Source: Corylus avellana (lineage: Eukaryota > Streptophyta > Magnoliopsida > Fagales > Betulaceae). Taken from it: a DNA stretch of 64,000 nt. Every line of letters starts with the position of its first letter. Position 1 is the first letter of the stretch. The DNA is taken from NCBI RefSeq assembly GCF_901000735.1, contig NC_081551.1, positions 9,745,232-9,809,231 on the forward strand, read 5' to 3'. Made by a program: the position numbers and the translations under genes. The notes under the pieces were generated by a model, which had not been told where the DNA came from, ran no database searches, and worked only from the letters and a program-made list of their open reading frames with translations. Below, piece by piece: positions 28,250 to 40,931 of the stretch.

Positions 28250-29681
28250 ATTACAATGCTCAATATTAACACAACCAAAAAAACTTCTACACAAAGATTT
28301 GTTGACGAAGTGGAAAACTCTTTGAACTAATCAAAAGAAAAAATCACTCTGGGGCTGCCAAACCCTGAAAATCACTATACAAAATTCAGATTACAGATAG
28401 TAGAAAATACTCACAAACCCTTGTAAATCTCTAGACTCTGTAAAATCAACAAGCATCCAGCTTGTCTCTTAGCTGATCATCTTCATGGAGTGCATTTTCT
28501 CACAGACCCTTCGGTAGACTTCTTCACGATTGTAGAACAAATAAGGTTGTAGATTGTGGAATGATGATCAACATATCAAGAGAAGGACAGTCCGAAGCTT
28601 TCACCACGTCCTCTCTTGGAAATCAACTCACGAGAACTAATAGCTCAAAGGAAAACCTTTGTGACTATCGAGAAAATCACCCAAAAAGTCGAAAAATGAC
28701 AGAAAATGGAACTTATATGAATGAAATTTTATACATCAAGTCTTAACGGGACTCATTTCGCATCTCCCATTAAGTCTTGATGAACAAAATATGCAGATCT
28801 GGAATTAGTCAAGTCTTAATGCGAAATGAGTCTCGTCATGACTTGAAGAGTAAAATTATCTCAGCCCTGTCACGAGCCCGTCATGACAACCATCTAATGG
28901 GAAATAAAATAAAAAAACAAAAACTAGTCAGGGTATTTTGGTCATAACATTTTCACCCAAACTCCAAATGACGCAAACTCAATGGCTTTGGAAAGCTCTT
29001 CCCTGATCTACAACTTTGTCTCTAATGAGCTTCTTCAAATTTGGACATTTACTAGTTTAAAAATGGCTATCAAAGTTCTACAGAAACCAACTGGGTCATG
29101 ACGGGAATTCAGTTCCGTCATAATGAGAATTGTGCAGTAACTTACTGCCAGCGCGTCAGGAGCACATCATGATGCCCATGCGATGGGAAAAAACATTCCT
29201 AAGTGACCCAATCACTTCCAAGTGATGTTTGGGTGATTTTTTGGTACTAGAATATTATAGAACACTTCCGTAAACATATCCAATGCTTTTTCAAGAGTAA
29301 TGAGAAGATAAATCATAGAAGAAAACCAAGATACCATGGAAACTATACACCACGTCTTGATGGGCATCCAACGGAGAATGAAATCCTTTTTCACATCTTA
29401 ACGGAAAATGAATCGCGTCATGATGTGGAGAGTAAAACCTTTGCATTCCCATCATGTCCACGTTCTAATGCCTCATCCAACGAGGTAGCCGAGAGCAAAT
29501 CATAAAGTCTCATCATGAGCCTGTCCTAACGCCTATCTAACGAGAAAGCACCAAAAACCTCTTTTCACTTACAATCTTCACCTTGATACTTGAGGAAGAT
29601 AAAAGGGTTATAAGTAAAGTTTTGTATATCGAATAAGGCTAATGTCAAAAACCTAACAACACACTTACAATTTTTGTCCCC
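28250..29681 (-). repeat. LTR-like non-coding region with polypurine-like edge
   Basis: On the minus strand GGGGACAAAAAT (29670-29681) precedes TGTAAGTGTGTTG, as a polypurine tract precedes a 3' LTR. The region has many CGTCATGA/TCATGACG words in both orientations and no gene. The lower border is not defined. Confidence 0.3.
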
Positions 29682-29689
29682 AACCTCGC

Positions 29690-30142
29690 TCACAAGGGTG
29701 CCATCCTTGTGTGTGTGAGTTATGAATAAGGTGCTTCTGTCAGGGCCTCTCCTTGATCTAGACTCCTACATATCACTGATTTAAAAATACACGTAAACAA
29801 AATAAATGGCGTCAAAAAACATCTAATGCATGATCCTATATATATATATATTTCAATGTGTACCTCCTCATCATTAAGTTGAGCGAAGCTCTTGGACCTA
29901 GACGTGTGGTTTATAGTTTGCATGGCCTGATGTTCCTTACTTTTTTGTGCCTTCAACTACATATTATTAATAAAATAGTTATACATAGAAGCCTAACAAA
30001 TGTCGGGATGGTATATAGATGCGTTGTTACCTGCACTTCGAGATCACAAAAAGTATCGAAATCAACCTTCAAAAGCCTCCCAATCAGTAATGCAATTAGG
30101 ATTAGCTGTCACAATGACAATTTTTGTAGACTCACCTGGTTG
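29690..30142. other. Non-coding stretch, nothing identified
   Basis: AT-rich with short ORFs in random frames. A TA-run lies at 29837-29850. I see no domain, RNA gene or repeat border here. Confidence 0.4.
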
Positions 30143-30606
30143 TGTAGTGACCCAAATAATTAACTAAACATAGGTAGCTTAGTTAGAGGATTAAGATGGA
30201 CTTTGGGTCACTAGGAACAGTTAGAAAGACATTTTGAGAATTTCAGACTTTCGGAACGGGGTAATCAACAAGGGGAACTATGAGTATACACCCATGCCCT
30301 AGGCCTCATGTGTTTGTTGTATTCCATTGATTTATGCTTTCTTAAAGAACAACTTAGTATACACCCATGCTAAATCCTTTAAGAAAGAAAAGAGTTAGAA
30401 TATACACTTATACTTAATTCGTTGCTTAAGGAGATCAATAACTTAAGGAGTATACACCCATGCCCTTAGGTTGGCAAACATTAAATATACTGGTATGATT
30501 GGTGCATTGACATATTGTTATCTTAATTAGTCTGATTAGTGGTAGATGTCGAATCCCTAACATTTTCATTTATCTTTATCTCTTTTCATAATATCAATTT
30601 CGTGAC
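30143..30606. repeat. Inverted block and foreign LTR tip
   Basis: 30143-30258 is the reverse complement (imperfect) of 40815-40931, the terminal part of a different LTR family. 30259-30606 is the reverse complement (imperfect) of 37865-38303, the first half of the partner LTR. Both are upside down relative to 30607-31432. Confidence 0.7.
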
Positions 30607-31432
30607 AAGAACCCGCAAAGGTATCTTTTCTCACTTTATTAAGCTCAGGACTCGATTATCTAAATTGACTTAAATAACTAATTCATACCACATGCATATT
30701 GATCAGACACATTCATATGAGGAATTCAATTAAGTAGGAAATAATCAAGTTAGATATACCAAAATATGATTGTAGCAAAGACGCCAATATTGAAATCCCA
30801 AAAAGATATGATTAAGGCTTCAATCTAGCCCTTAACTAATTACACATAATTAAAATAAAGACTAAAAATAAAAGGAAAAGAAGAAACCGAAAAGCTACTG
30901 GAAGTAGCCTCCAAATTCTCCTCTCTGAAGTTGTGTGTGTAATTGTGAGGCTTAGAGGTCTATTTATAGGTTTAGAAAAATCCTAGAAGTCCTAGAAACA
31001 CTAGTAAACTAGTAGGTCTAAAGCCCTAGTTCAACTAGGACTTGGGAAACCTAGTTTGGGAAGGAAAAGGAGTCTTGCCATGTGTCTGAATTTTCTCCAG
31101 CGCCAGAATGCCCTCGATTGCATGGGTGGTGCGCTCGATCGCACTCCTGCGATCAATCTCTGGTGTTGGGCGTTCGAGCGCATATGAGCTCGAGCCTAGG
31201 CAATGTGCGCTCATGTGCACCAGTTACATGACTCGAGTATGAACTTCCTCACTTCCAGAATTTCCCAAAATTGCTCTTTAAGCTTGAATTTTCCAGAATG
31301 CTTCATTTTCCTCAAAAACCAATAAAAAGACATAAAACACAAAAATGAAGTAAAATTGCACAAACTAACAAAACTAAGGGATTAACAAATATAAATTAAT
31401 GGGCTAAAATATGAATAATTTAGCACATAACA
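30607..31432 (-). repeat. 3' LTR (second half only in normal orientation)
   Basis: Matches 38305-39115 closely through the GAGGCTTAGAGGTCTATTTA block and the shared end TAGCACATAACA. On the minus strand it is preceded by AAGTTTGGGAGTG (31433-31445), a fitting polypurine tract. The first 160 bp of the LTR are absent. Confidence 0.75.
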
Positions 31433-32829
31433 CACTCCCAAACTTATATATTGCTAGTCCCTTAGCAATACGAAACTAAAAACAAAATGAAAAAATAGAA
31501 AACAAAAAGATAAATTCATCTTTCGTGGGATGTACGATTGCATTTAGCATATGCAACAAGCCTTTTAACCCCTAGGCATTTCCTAGAGGACGAGTGAAAT
31601 CTCGTGAGGGTTTTTCAGGAATATTACCTACAAACATTATGCAAAGTTCATGTTATCCGAAAATTCATTCATTAGCAAGCTTAAAAAAATGAACTTCATC
31701 TTCTCAATGAATTGAAATTTTAAAGTTGAATCACTTATGAAAGACAAGTTAAGGCATCACAAGTTCGAAATAGTATATAGTGAACTAGCATATAAATATG
31801 AAGCTTCCAATTGTTTTCAATGTGCAGTGTCTCAATATCTTAAAGTTTACTGAAATTCCCATCAAAATGAATAACTATTGCATAACTTTCTGTTTCTTTT
31901 TTTTCTTTTTCTTTTTTTCTTTTCTTTTTGGTCAGGCTGTGCAATGTTAGGTTCCCTTAAGCTTTCTAATTGACCCATGTAACGAGTGTTAAGTCAATCA
32001 TTCCCAAACTAGATGGTTTTAGGGCATTAGGTATAAGGACACCCCTAAGAACTTACTAACTCGAATAAAAAAGGCTACGAAACCAAACTAACCATGACAT
32101 TAACCAAATCAAAGTTCTTCACCTTTTAACGTGAACATTCATTGCTTAATGAGGCAAGAGGTCCAGTTACTTAGTAAAAAGCTTATCAATGATCAAATTT
32201 TTTTATTTTTTACTATGCCAAAGTATCCAACCAATAAGTCATCCAGTTTCACCCAAGAAATCGAAACATAAACATCAGACTCTCATGTCATACCCCACAA
32301 ATTATGTGCTAATGTGCTTGTGTCAGATCAGATCAAACAGGTGAATTCTCAGATGCCTAAAGTAAGTAACCAAACTGAAAAACTTTATCATCGAATCATG
32401 TGTTCAAAATTTTAAGCTCACCAATGAAAATTAAATAACAATTTTTAAGATCAACCAAAATTTTTAGACAAAACATGAACATGCATTTTTTTTTTCTAAA
32501 ATGGGACAAAGTGTGTGTAAAATGTCTCATATACTTCCAAACTTAAATTACACATTGTCCCAAATGTGTGAATAACATGGAAATATCTTACCTGGGAGAT
32601 GGAAAAACTAGCTAAAATGGTATGGCTCGTAGCACACCCCCAAATTTGAACGTGAACACACTTGTCCTTGAAAAACAAAACACTTAAACAAATAAAAATG
32701 AAACAAAAAGAAACTAAAGATAAACACCAAAATAAACTGAAAAACAAATAGAAGAATAAAAGGATAATTTGTGGGGTGCCTACCATGAACGCTAATTTTA
32801 ACGTCTTTAGCCAGACTGTGGTCCTCCCC

Positions 32830-33960
32830 TCACTGCTGTCCTAAAGAAGATGCCCCCAAAGGTGGTAGTAGTCGGGCTAGAATGGACCATAGCAATACAT
32901 CTTGTGCTTGTAATATTTCTCCTTGCTTTTGTAGTAGTTCTTCTTGCGCCTTTAAACGTTGTGCAACTAAGAAGTTGTCCTCCCGAGCTTCCCGTCTCTG
33001 GTCAGCTAGCTCATACCGGAGGAATGAAAACTCATCACAAATGTACTGGTATTGTGATATGCCCACGGTGATGGTCTCCTCTTCCCCTGCCTGTTCAACT
33101 GCAAGGTCATCCGTGTCCATTGGCTCCGCTTTGTCTACTCTCTCTGCCTGAGCTGCTGACACCCGAGGTACCCTTGGCATGTGTAATTGGCTTTGGTTCC
33201 ACTGGATTCTACCAAATTTTGGATGTTCTTTGACAAGTCCATCTGCCAAGGTGCCCTTAATGCCATTCTTCTTAAGAATATGAGTGAGTAAAAATGGAAA
33301 AGGTAACCCCCATTTATTTGTAGTGCCAACTCCTCGTACATGCACCCCGTCCCAAAATTTATAAATCTAGCTCTAGATGAGTGCATAAATGGAACACCAA
33401 AAACTTTTAAGAAAGGTGTAAAGTGCTTGGAGGAACAGATCTTTCTCTGAATTTTATGTTCCAAGGGGGATGCATAGAGATGCAGAATAGAGTCCATAAG
33501 CCAAAGTCGTGGAGGCATTTTGGCCCTGCTGCCAGCATTGTTGTGCTTGTCTGCAAACTACCCTTCACACATGTCCTTAATGATTTCTGCAACGTAGAAC
33601 CTGGGAGGTTGCTCTTCAAACGGTGCATCTTCTAGAGGGTGCTCATCATTGCCCTTTAAAGCAATGGCTATGTCGGTGGATGTCACCTCAATATCCCTGC
33701 CTTGTACTGATGAGGACATGACACCCAGCTTGGTGTAGTTGTAAGAGATGCTCATAGAACTGTGTGATGAGGCATTCGTAGGCAGTGGAAGTGACGGGCT
33801 TGAACAATCTCGTCAACTCACGGAAATTAAACTCTTCTACCGTCCATTTAGTAGCTTCAAAGTGCTTGAAGTCGTCTTCTATTGCAAATGTCATCTAAAG
33901 AAGCTCCCTCTGCCCAAAAGTGGGTTAGGAGTCTGTGGCTTGAGTTTCAGAAGACCAAGA
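32830..33960 (-). pseudogene. Putative plant transposon protein (Athila-type ORF), broken
   Basis: Minus-strand pieces in order: MPRARALSSWSSETQATDS and a stop (about 33975-33920), MTFAIEDDFKHFEATKW with REL-TRLFKPV (33688-33894), GRDIEVTSTDIAIALKG and FYVAEIIKDMCEG (33558-33700), MPPRLWLMDSILHLYASPLE (33135-33518), and after another frameshift NGIKGTLADGLVKE followed by a long helical tail with EFSFLRYELADQRREARED (32830-33345). This organisation matches the widespread domain called putative plant transposon protein, found near Athila-like retrotransposons. Function unknown. Three or more frame breaks. The helical C-terminus could form a coiled coil. Confidence 0.55.
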
Positions 33961-35118
33961 AGACAAAGCTCGAGCTCTAGGCATTGTTCAGATTGGTTCA
34001 AGACTTGTGTCGAACAGGTGGCATGCACTCCCAAAACCAAGTGGTGTAAAACCACTATAAAAATGGCTCCAACCCCCTACAAAATATATAAAACCAACAC
34101 AAAAGATGAAGCACTATCTATAGCTACAGATTATGCTTGTCAAAACAGAGAAAAAAATTGGAGTAAATGGAGAAAAACGTAAGTACGGGGCAGGGAGGTA
34201 ATGGGGAGATAAGAGCGAAAGAGGGATGAAGGGAGGGGTTGGTGGAGTGTGCGGCAGTGTGTGGTGGTGTAGAGGTGAACGGAGATGGAGGTTGGCGGCG
34301 CTGTACAATGTGTGCTTGGGTGGTTGTGAGACAGTGATGCGACGAGTTTGGGGCGTCTGCTGGGTGTTCACGGCGCTTGGGGGAAATAACAAGGGAAGGG
34401 GGAAGTGACCTAAAAATAGGTCACATGCACCTCTATTCAAGTGCGCTCGATCGCACTCGAGCAGAGGTGTGAGTGTGTGCGGGTGGGTTGTGCACGCAGG
34501 GGCGCATAGGTGGGAATGTGCTCGAGCGCACAACTAGGTGCGCTCGATCGCACTTGCAGAATCAAAAACCTAAAAATCCGCATGAGAAGAGACAACAAAC
34601 AAAATAAAAATCTAACCTCTATAAAACAAATCAAAATAAACAACAACCTAAAATTAAAACAAATAAATGATACTTCAACCATATCCATATATCAGACAAG
34701 TGCAACACATTGCTGTAGAAATAGAATCAAAGAATGAACATGTAACAACAATGGAAAGGATAAACTTGGATGGATATCATGGTCCCTGGCTTGATGGCGA
34801 ACTCAAGCGCATGGGCCAGCACTCGAACCTACGAAACTGACTCAATTAGTCGAAATATATGGGATCCGCCAAGCTAACAGAATCCTTATCATTGAAGCGC
34901 TTAGTGCTTTTTGACTTTTAAGTTTAAACTTAAAGCACCAGTCTTTTCTTCTCTTTCACCAAAGAGAATAAAATTTACCTACAGAAAGGTAAGTCCAATT
35001 TTCAGTAGATCGGGGTGGACCACTCTGAGTCTTCTCAAATAGTTTCTCATCCAGAAGGGAATCATAAACTTGAATAACATGAGGAGAATGCTCAGAGAGT
35101 TTTTCTATCTTGATGTCT

Positions 35119-36465
35119 GATGTGTCAAATTATAATATACTTGCAAGTGCAAGAATCGTTTGCAATATAATGTTTTGCAAGTGCGAAGTCGAACCCACAG
35201 GGAATTGTGTTTTTGAAGAACAAATCATAACTAAACTAATTAAATCATAACCTAGTTCCAAAAAAGGTTTGAATTTTGATTTTTGAAAATTATAGGATAA
35301 ACATAAACTAAATAAAATAAAATAAAAGATAAAGACTAAGGTTTGGGAACCACACTCACCAAATCATAACAACATATTTTACGTTCATCAATATTAATCC
35401 GAAGTTCTCACAAATTAAATCTTATGTATGTTTTACTATGCTTCAAAGAATTAATCAAACCATCTCATGCATCCATTCATTGTACAAATCACAAAAGGAA
35501 TCCAAATTTTATTGAAACACCAAATGTATCCGAAGAACAAATCACAAGGGATATCCCATTTTTAGGCATATAAAACCAAGCAATCAATTATGTGAAATTA
35601 TCCTAAATCATCAAGTGCATCCTTGAATCACAACAAGATATCCAAGAATCATGTCACATATTGAAAAGAGTAAAACAATTGAAATCAAAGTCAATAAAAT
35701 CGGAATAATAAAAACTTACATAAAAGTAACGTTGTGCTTCATTGGTGAGGCTTCATTCTCAACTTTAGTTTGGAAATTAGCTCCACATAAAAATAAAATT
35801 TAAACCTAAATCTATACCTAAAGAAAAACTAAACTAAAGAGAGAAAAGCTGTGAAATTTTGTTCTCCAAACTTGTCTTTTTTTCTTGAAGGCTTAGATAT
35901 CTATTTATAGGGCTTCGGAGAGTCCTAGAAGCCCTAGTAATCCTAGAAAATTTGGATGTCTGTCTCCCAATCAAATTAGGAAGCAATTGGAGTATAAATC
36001 GGAATAGGATTCGTCCAAATTTGCGTTCTTATATTGCGGGACGATTTTGGAATAGAAAATGTTTGAATTAAGAAAATCCTATTTCACAATAAATTGTAAC
36101 ATTTTGAGTAGCTTTCAAATGCCTTTAGTTTCACTTCAATCCGATATTTGAGTAGAAAGTGATGGTCAAAATACTGAGATGTATGTAGAATCTAAATTTG
36201 AATCAAATCCGATTTTTACTCAAATTAGAGAAATTCTGATTTAATCATTTCCTTGATTTGGTTAAACTTAACCACATCATCTAGGTCTTCTCAAAGTGTG
36301 CTTTCTTCCTAACTTTGCATTTTTCCCTTTAAAGAGCAATTTTTTTTCAACAACCTATAAAACACTAAAAACAAATAACTAAAACAAAACATTATATAAC
36401 GATACAACTAAGGATTAACTAATGTAAATTAAGGGGCCCAAATATGCAATATTTGGCACTCATCA
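35119..36465 (-). repeat. Solo LTR with TSD ATGTC
   Basis: ATGTC flanks it exactly at 35114-35118 and 36466-36470. On the minus strand it starts TGATGAGTGCCAAATATTGC and ends AATTTGACACATCA. 1347 bp, no internal region, so it is the product of LTR-LTR recombination. A related LTR lies at 43047-44302. Confidence 0.9.
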
Positions 36466-37202
36466 ATGTCCTCAATTTGCTCATTGGTAGCTTTAACAGA
36501 CTTCTCTCCTAGACTCTTGGTACTTCGGGAATAAGAGCTAATGTTGAAGAAGTCTCAATGCTCTCTTCTTTTTCCCGATGTAGTCATGTGGAACCCCAAT
36601 TTACTCCTCCTTCCTCTCTTCCTCTTGACTTTCAACCACTTCTTCACTCCTCAATATGACAGCTTGCTCATGATAGTAGGTACACTCATCCTCCATGTGG
36701 TGCCCATTAGGATTGGCTATCAACTGACTTTGACACTCTTCTTCTTGGTATTATTGATGCCAATAGATGGGAGGTGACTCTTCTTCATGATATTGTTGAG
36801 ACCAATTCATTGGAGATGACTCCTCTTCATGATAGCAAATATTCTCTTCCTCTATGTAGTGTCCATTAGGAGTAGTCACCGACTAACTTTGGCTCTCTTC
36901 TTCTTTGAGCTATTTGATATTTGCTTGAAGTGATCCTCTATCTTGGCAAAGGTAGATTGCAGCTGTTGATTATGGTCATTCATCGTCTCAACTACTTGCA
37001 ATGTATCATTGGTCACCACTCTGACCATATCTAACAACTCTTCAGAAGTCTTAGGAGGAGATGGTTCAGCCTGCTATTGCTGTTGTGGAGCCGATTAAGA
37101 GGAATATTAATGATCATAAAACTGCAGATATGATTGATGGTGCAGTTCATGAAATTGTGGAGCATGATTTATAGGTGCTTGAGCTTGCCACAAGAAATTA
37201 GA

Positions 37203-37412
37203 CTATTGGCTCCATGACGGGTTATAGGAATTAGAATAGCCGTCGTCCCCTAGTCTAGAGAATGATGTGTTCATATGCCCATAAGAATAGTTAGAAAATT
37301 GTCTTATTGAAGGACAATTTTTAACATGGTGATAAGGGTTACGGCAATATGAACATGGCCCATGGGATGTTGGAATGTTTCCCCACATGTGAACAAAAAT
37401 AAAATAACACAA
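37203..37412 (-). pseudogene. Athila/Tat-like gag remnant with zinc knuckle
   Basis: The frame reads HGPCSYCRNPYHHVKNCPSI, a CCHC knuckle (C-x2-C-x4-H-x4-C), then NDPYSN-like DGYSNSYNPSWSQ, characteristic of the gag end of these elements. The region 36480-37200 upstream on the genome is probably its continuation but is broken. Confidence 0.65.
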
Positions 37413-37702
37413 AGAAGTTAAAATTAAAAGGGGAATAAAAACAAAATTTAAAATAAAGACTTACAAATATGCAGACTCAAATGACCCTGCATGAAAAGAA
37501 AAACAAATCAAATTTGTAATTATAACAATTTTTGTGTTGCTGTTCGGATGTGCGATCGATCACCTTGGAATGAGCGCTCGAGCACACCTCCGTAGGCAAC
37601 ACAAGAACTGCAGAAAAACCAGAAAAAATAAAAATAAAATAAAATAACTAGGAAAAAATTATAAACAAAATTAAACAATCTCTGTCAACAGCACCAAAAA
37701 CT

Positions 37703-39115
37703 TGTTGTAACAAATACTACCTAAATTAATAGATAATATTTGCTACGTTTTAACTCGTAAGTGCACAAGATCAACTGATAGTATAGTGCGGCAAATACAA
37801 GATCACTCCTACGAGGATTGTTGATTTTGTTTAGAATTGATTTTCTAAATTAAAATATCAAAATTGTCACGAAATTGATATTATGAAAAGAGATAAAGAT
37901 AAATAAAAACGTTAGGGATTCGACATCCACAACTAATCAGACTAATTAAGATAACAATATGCCATCACCAATCATACCGGTATATTTAATGTTTGCCAAC
38001 CTAAGGGCATGGATGTATACTCCTTAAGCTATTGATCTCCCTAAGCAACGAATTAGGCATATGTGTATACTCTAACTCTTTTCTTTCTCAAATAATTTAG
38101 CATGGATGTATACTCCTTAAGCTATTGATCTTCCTAAGCAACAAATTAGGCATGTGTGTATACTCTAACTCTTTTTTTTCTCAAATGATTTAGCATAGAT
38201 GTATACTAAGTTATTCTTTAAGAAAGCATAAATCTATAGAAATCGATAAGCACATGAGGCCTAGGGCATGGGTGTATACTCCCGGTTCCCCATGCTGATT
38301 ACCCTAAGAACCCACAAAAGCTATCTTTTGTCACTTTATTAAGCCTATGACTCAATCATCCAAATTGACTTAAATAACTAATCCATACCACATGCATATG
38401 TTGATCAAACACATTCATATGAGGAATTCAATTAAGCAGGAAATAATCAAGTTAAATACATCAAAATATGATTGAAGCAAAGGCGCCAATATTGAAACCC
38501 TAAAAAGACATGATTATGACTTCAATCTAGCCCCTAACTAAGAGTTAGTTACGTATAATTAAAATAAAGACTAAAAATAAAAGGGAAAGAAGAAACCGAA
38601 AAGCTTCTGGAACTAGCCTTCAAATTCTCCTCTTTGAAGTTGTGTGAGTAATTGTGAGGCTTAGAGGTCTATTTATAGGTTTAGAAAAACCCTAGAAGTC
38701 CTAGAAACACTAGTAAACTCGTAGGTCTAAAGTCCTAGTTTAACTAGGACTTGGGAAACCTAGTTTGGGAAGGAAAAGGAGTCTTGCCGCATGTCTGAAT
38801 TTTCTCTAGCGCCTGTGTGCGCTCGATCGCATGGGTGGTGCGCTCAATCGCACTCCTACAATTGATCTCTAGTGTCGGGCGCTTGTGCGCTCGAGCGCAC
38901 CAACTGCATGGCTCGAGTCTAGACTTCCTCACTTCCAAAAGTTTCCAAAATTGCCCTTTAAGCTTGAATTTTTCCCGAATGCTTCATTTTCCTCAAAAAC
39001 CTATAAAAAAAACATAAAACACAAAAAAGTAAGCAAAATTGCACAAACTAACAAAATTAAGGGATTAACAAATATAAATTAAGGGGCTAAAATATGAATA
39101 ATTTAGCACATAACA
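37703..39115 (-). repeat. 5' LTR of the Athila/Tat-like derivative
   Basis: 1413 bp, TGTTGTAAC to GCACATAACA on the plus strand. It contains an internal tandem duplication of about 93 bp (38008-38100, 38101-38193) not present in the other copy, and GC-rich palindromic words at 38816-38905. Confidence 0.8.
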
Positions 39116-40931
39116 TGTAATGAACTCTAATTTTTATAAAGTGTGCAACAGTTCCAACATGATAGATTTCCATAAGTGTGACATAGATATATGATATATG
39201 CATATAATATAAAGTAATAGTCATAGTTCAACAATATGGTCTACTCGAGATATTACCCATTTTTAGTAGGGTTGGCGCTGTCCTGAGGGACTTATAATAC
39301 AGTGCTGATGCCCCGACCATTATACTCTACTATGCATAACACTAGCGGCATGATCGAGTCCGACCTCGGTTGACCCACACCGCTAATGATATTCGTCCTA
39401 TAGTGACCACCCATTAAGACTGCGTCGGCCACTAAACAACCATTCAATCCAAGGCCTATATAACACACATGTATAGTAAGCTCATAACCATTATACCGCA
39501 CGTACCGATGTACCATGTCATACGATGCAATTTATCTTGTATGTATTTCACATGCATGCTTTTTACAAGTCTCACTTTGTTAACATATTATGCACAACTT
39601 TTTTCTAAAAAATGATAGAGTTCATGTGTAACAAGTGTAAATCGTGAGAGTTGCAAATATGCATGTTTTGGTACACAAAATAGTCGTGCAGTCATGAAAA
39701 TTAACAGCGAGCATTATGTGAGTTAAAACTCATCTGGGACGTATAAATTCTCCGAATACTCCTCCGAATGATCCAAGTTCCCCAAATCTATGGAAAACCT
39801 TCTATTAGTCTTAATTCCACTAAAACAACTCTATAACAAGAAAATTGGATTTATTGGACGGCTGACCAAAATAGCATTCCCTAGAATGCTTCAGATCGTA
39901 TATCCAAGCTCGATGCCATACGTCCGCTTCGAAGGATTTCAAGTAAAACCTTATTTTGTCCATTCGTCCTCCTATCCTCCTAAATCGATTTCTAAGGCTG
40001 CCAAAAAGGCTTTCTAAGACTACTTAGAAAGCCTTTTATTAGTCTTAATTCCACTAAAACAACTCTATAACAAGAAACTTGGATCTATCAGACGGGTGAC
40101 CAAAATAGCATTCCCTAGAATGCTTCAGACCGTATATCTAGGCTCGATGCCGTACGTCCACTTCGAAGGATTTCAGGTAGAACCTTATTTTGTCCATTCA
40201 TCCTCCTATCCTCCCAAATCGATTTCTAAAGCTGCCAAGAAGGCTTTCTAAGACTACTTATCTCAAAATAATGCCTCCATCCAATACAAAACACACTAAA
40301 TCAAGATAAACTATTAAACCGCCAAGATTAAAGCATAACCTAACTAGAAACTCAAAACCAATAACTGAGCTAGCAATTAAACAGCATAACAGCTAAGAAA
40401 CGAGCTAGGCTTAAGGATATTACCTCCTTGAAGTGAAACTTCAAGAACCTCCTCTCTTCTCCATACAAAGCACACAAAACACACTCTCACAGAGTTCTGG
40501 GAGCCTGGGGGCTTAAATGAGCATGTGATAGTAAGGGGGTTAGGGGGATATTTATAGTAGAGGGCGCTACCAACTTCTCTGAAAAGTAGCGAATGTCCGG
40601 GTACTATTGGGGCGTACGTCCGGGTATTATTTACACAACGGTCCAAAGGCTGTAGCGTACGTTCATGTATTATCCAAGGGGTATTCCAAAAGTAGCGTAC
40701 GTTCGTGTGGTCCCAGCGTACGTCCATGTACTATTTGCAAGTGTATGTACAGTGGTCCCCCGCGTATGTCCTCCACTACAAACAAGAATATACATCCGCC
40801 AATCTTAGCATATGTCTGGTCCGAAAGTCCAAATTCTTAAAATGCCTTTCGAGCGGTCTTTAGTGACCCAAAACCCAAATTAACCCTCTAACCAAACTAC
40901 CTAAACTTAGTTAATTATTTAGGTTACTACA
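39116..40931 (-). repeat. Solo LTR of a second Ty3-like family
   Basis: On the minus strand it starts TGTAGTAACCTAAATAATTAAC at 40931. The tip is repeated, inverted, at 30143-30258. The end CATTACA at 39116 directly touches the Athila-like LTR. It carries five GCGTACGTYC-like words at 40611-40770 and the tandem repeat at 39793-40260. No internal region is seen. Confidence 0.5.
39793..40260. repeat. Tandem duplication, 234-bp unit, two copies
   Basis: Units 39793-40026 and 40027-40260 are about 93% alike. A short ORF in unit one is not conserved in unit two. It lies inside the LTR at 39116-40931. Confidence 0.9.

Larger units (their letters stand above)
31433..37702 (-). mobile_element. Internal region of an Athila/Tat-like Ty3 derivative
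   Basis: In minus order: after the 5' LTR a degraded primer-binding site (TTGGTGCTGTTGACAG, 37687-37702, resembling the TGGCGCCGTTGCCGGGG site of Athila/Tat elements), a gag remnant with a zinc knuckle (37203-37412), then no recognisable reverse transcriptase or integrase, a solo LTR inserted later (35119-36465), a plant-transposon-protein ORF (32830-33894) and the polypurine tract. A pol-less, non-autonomous derivative. About 31440-32800 holds no gene. Confidence 0.6.

Noticed and set aside
34114..34533. 139-residue Pro/His/Ser-rich minus-strand ORF
   Set aside because: Composition reflects GTG-rich repeat DNA inside the retrotransposon; no homology recognised.
30290..38290. A CRISPR-like or satellite array from the repeated GTATACACCCATGC word
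   Set aside because: The spacing is irregular, the copies sit in two LTRs and a 93-bp duplication explains the local repeats.
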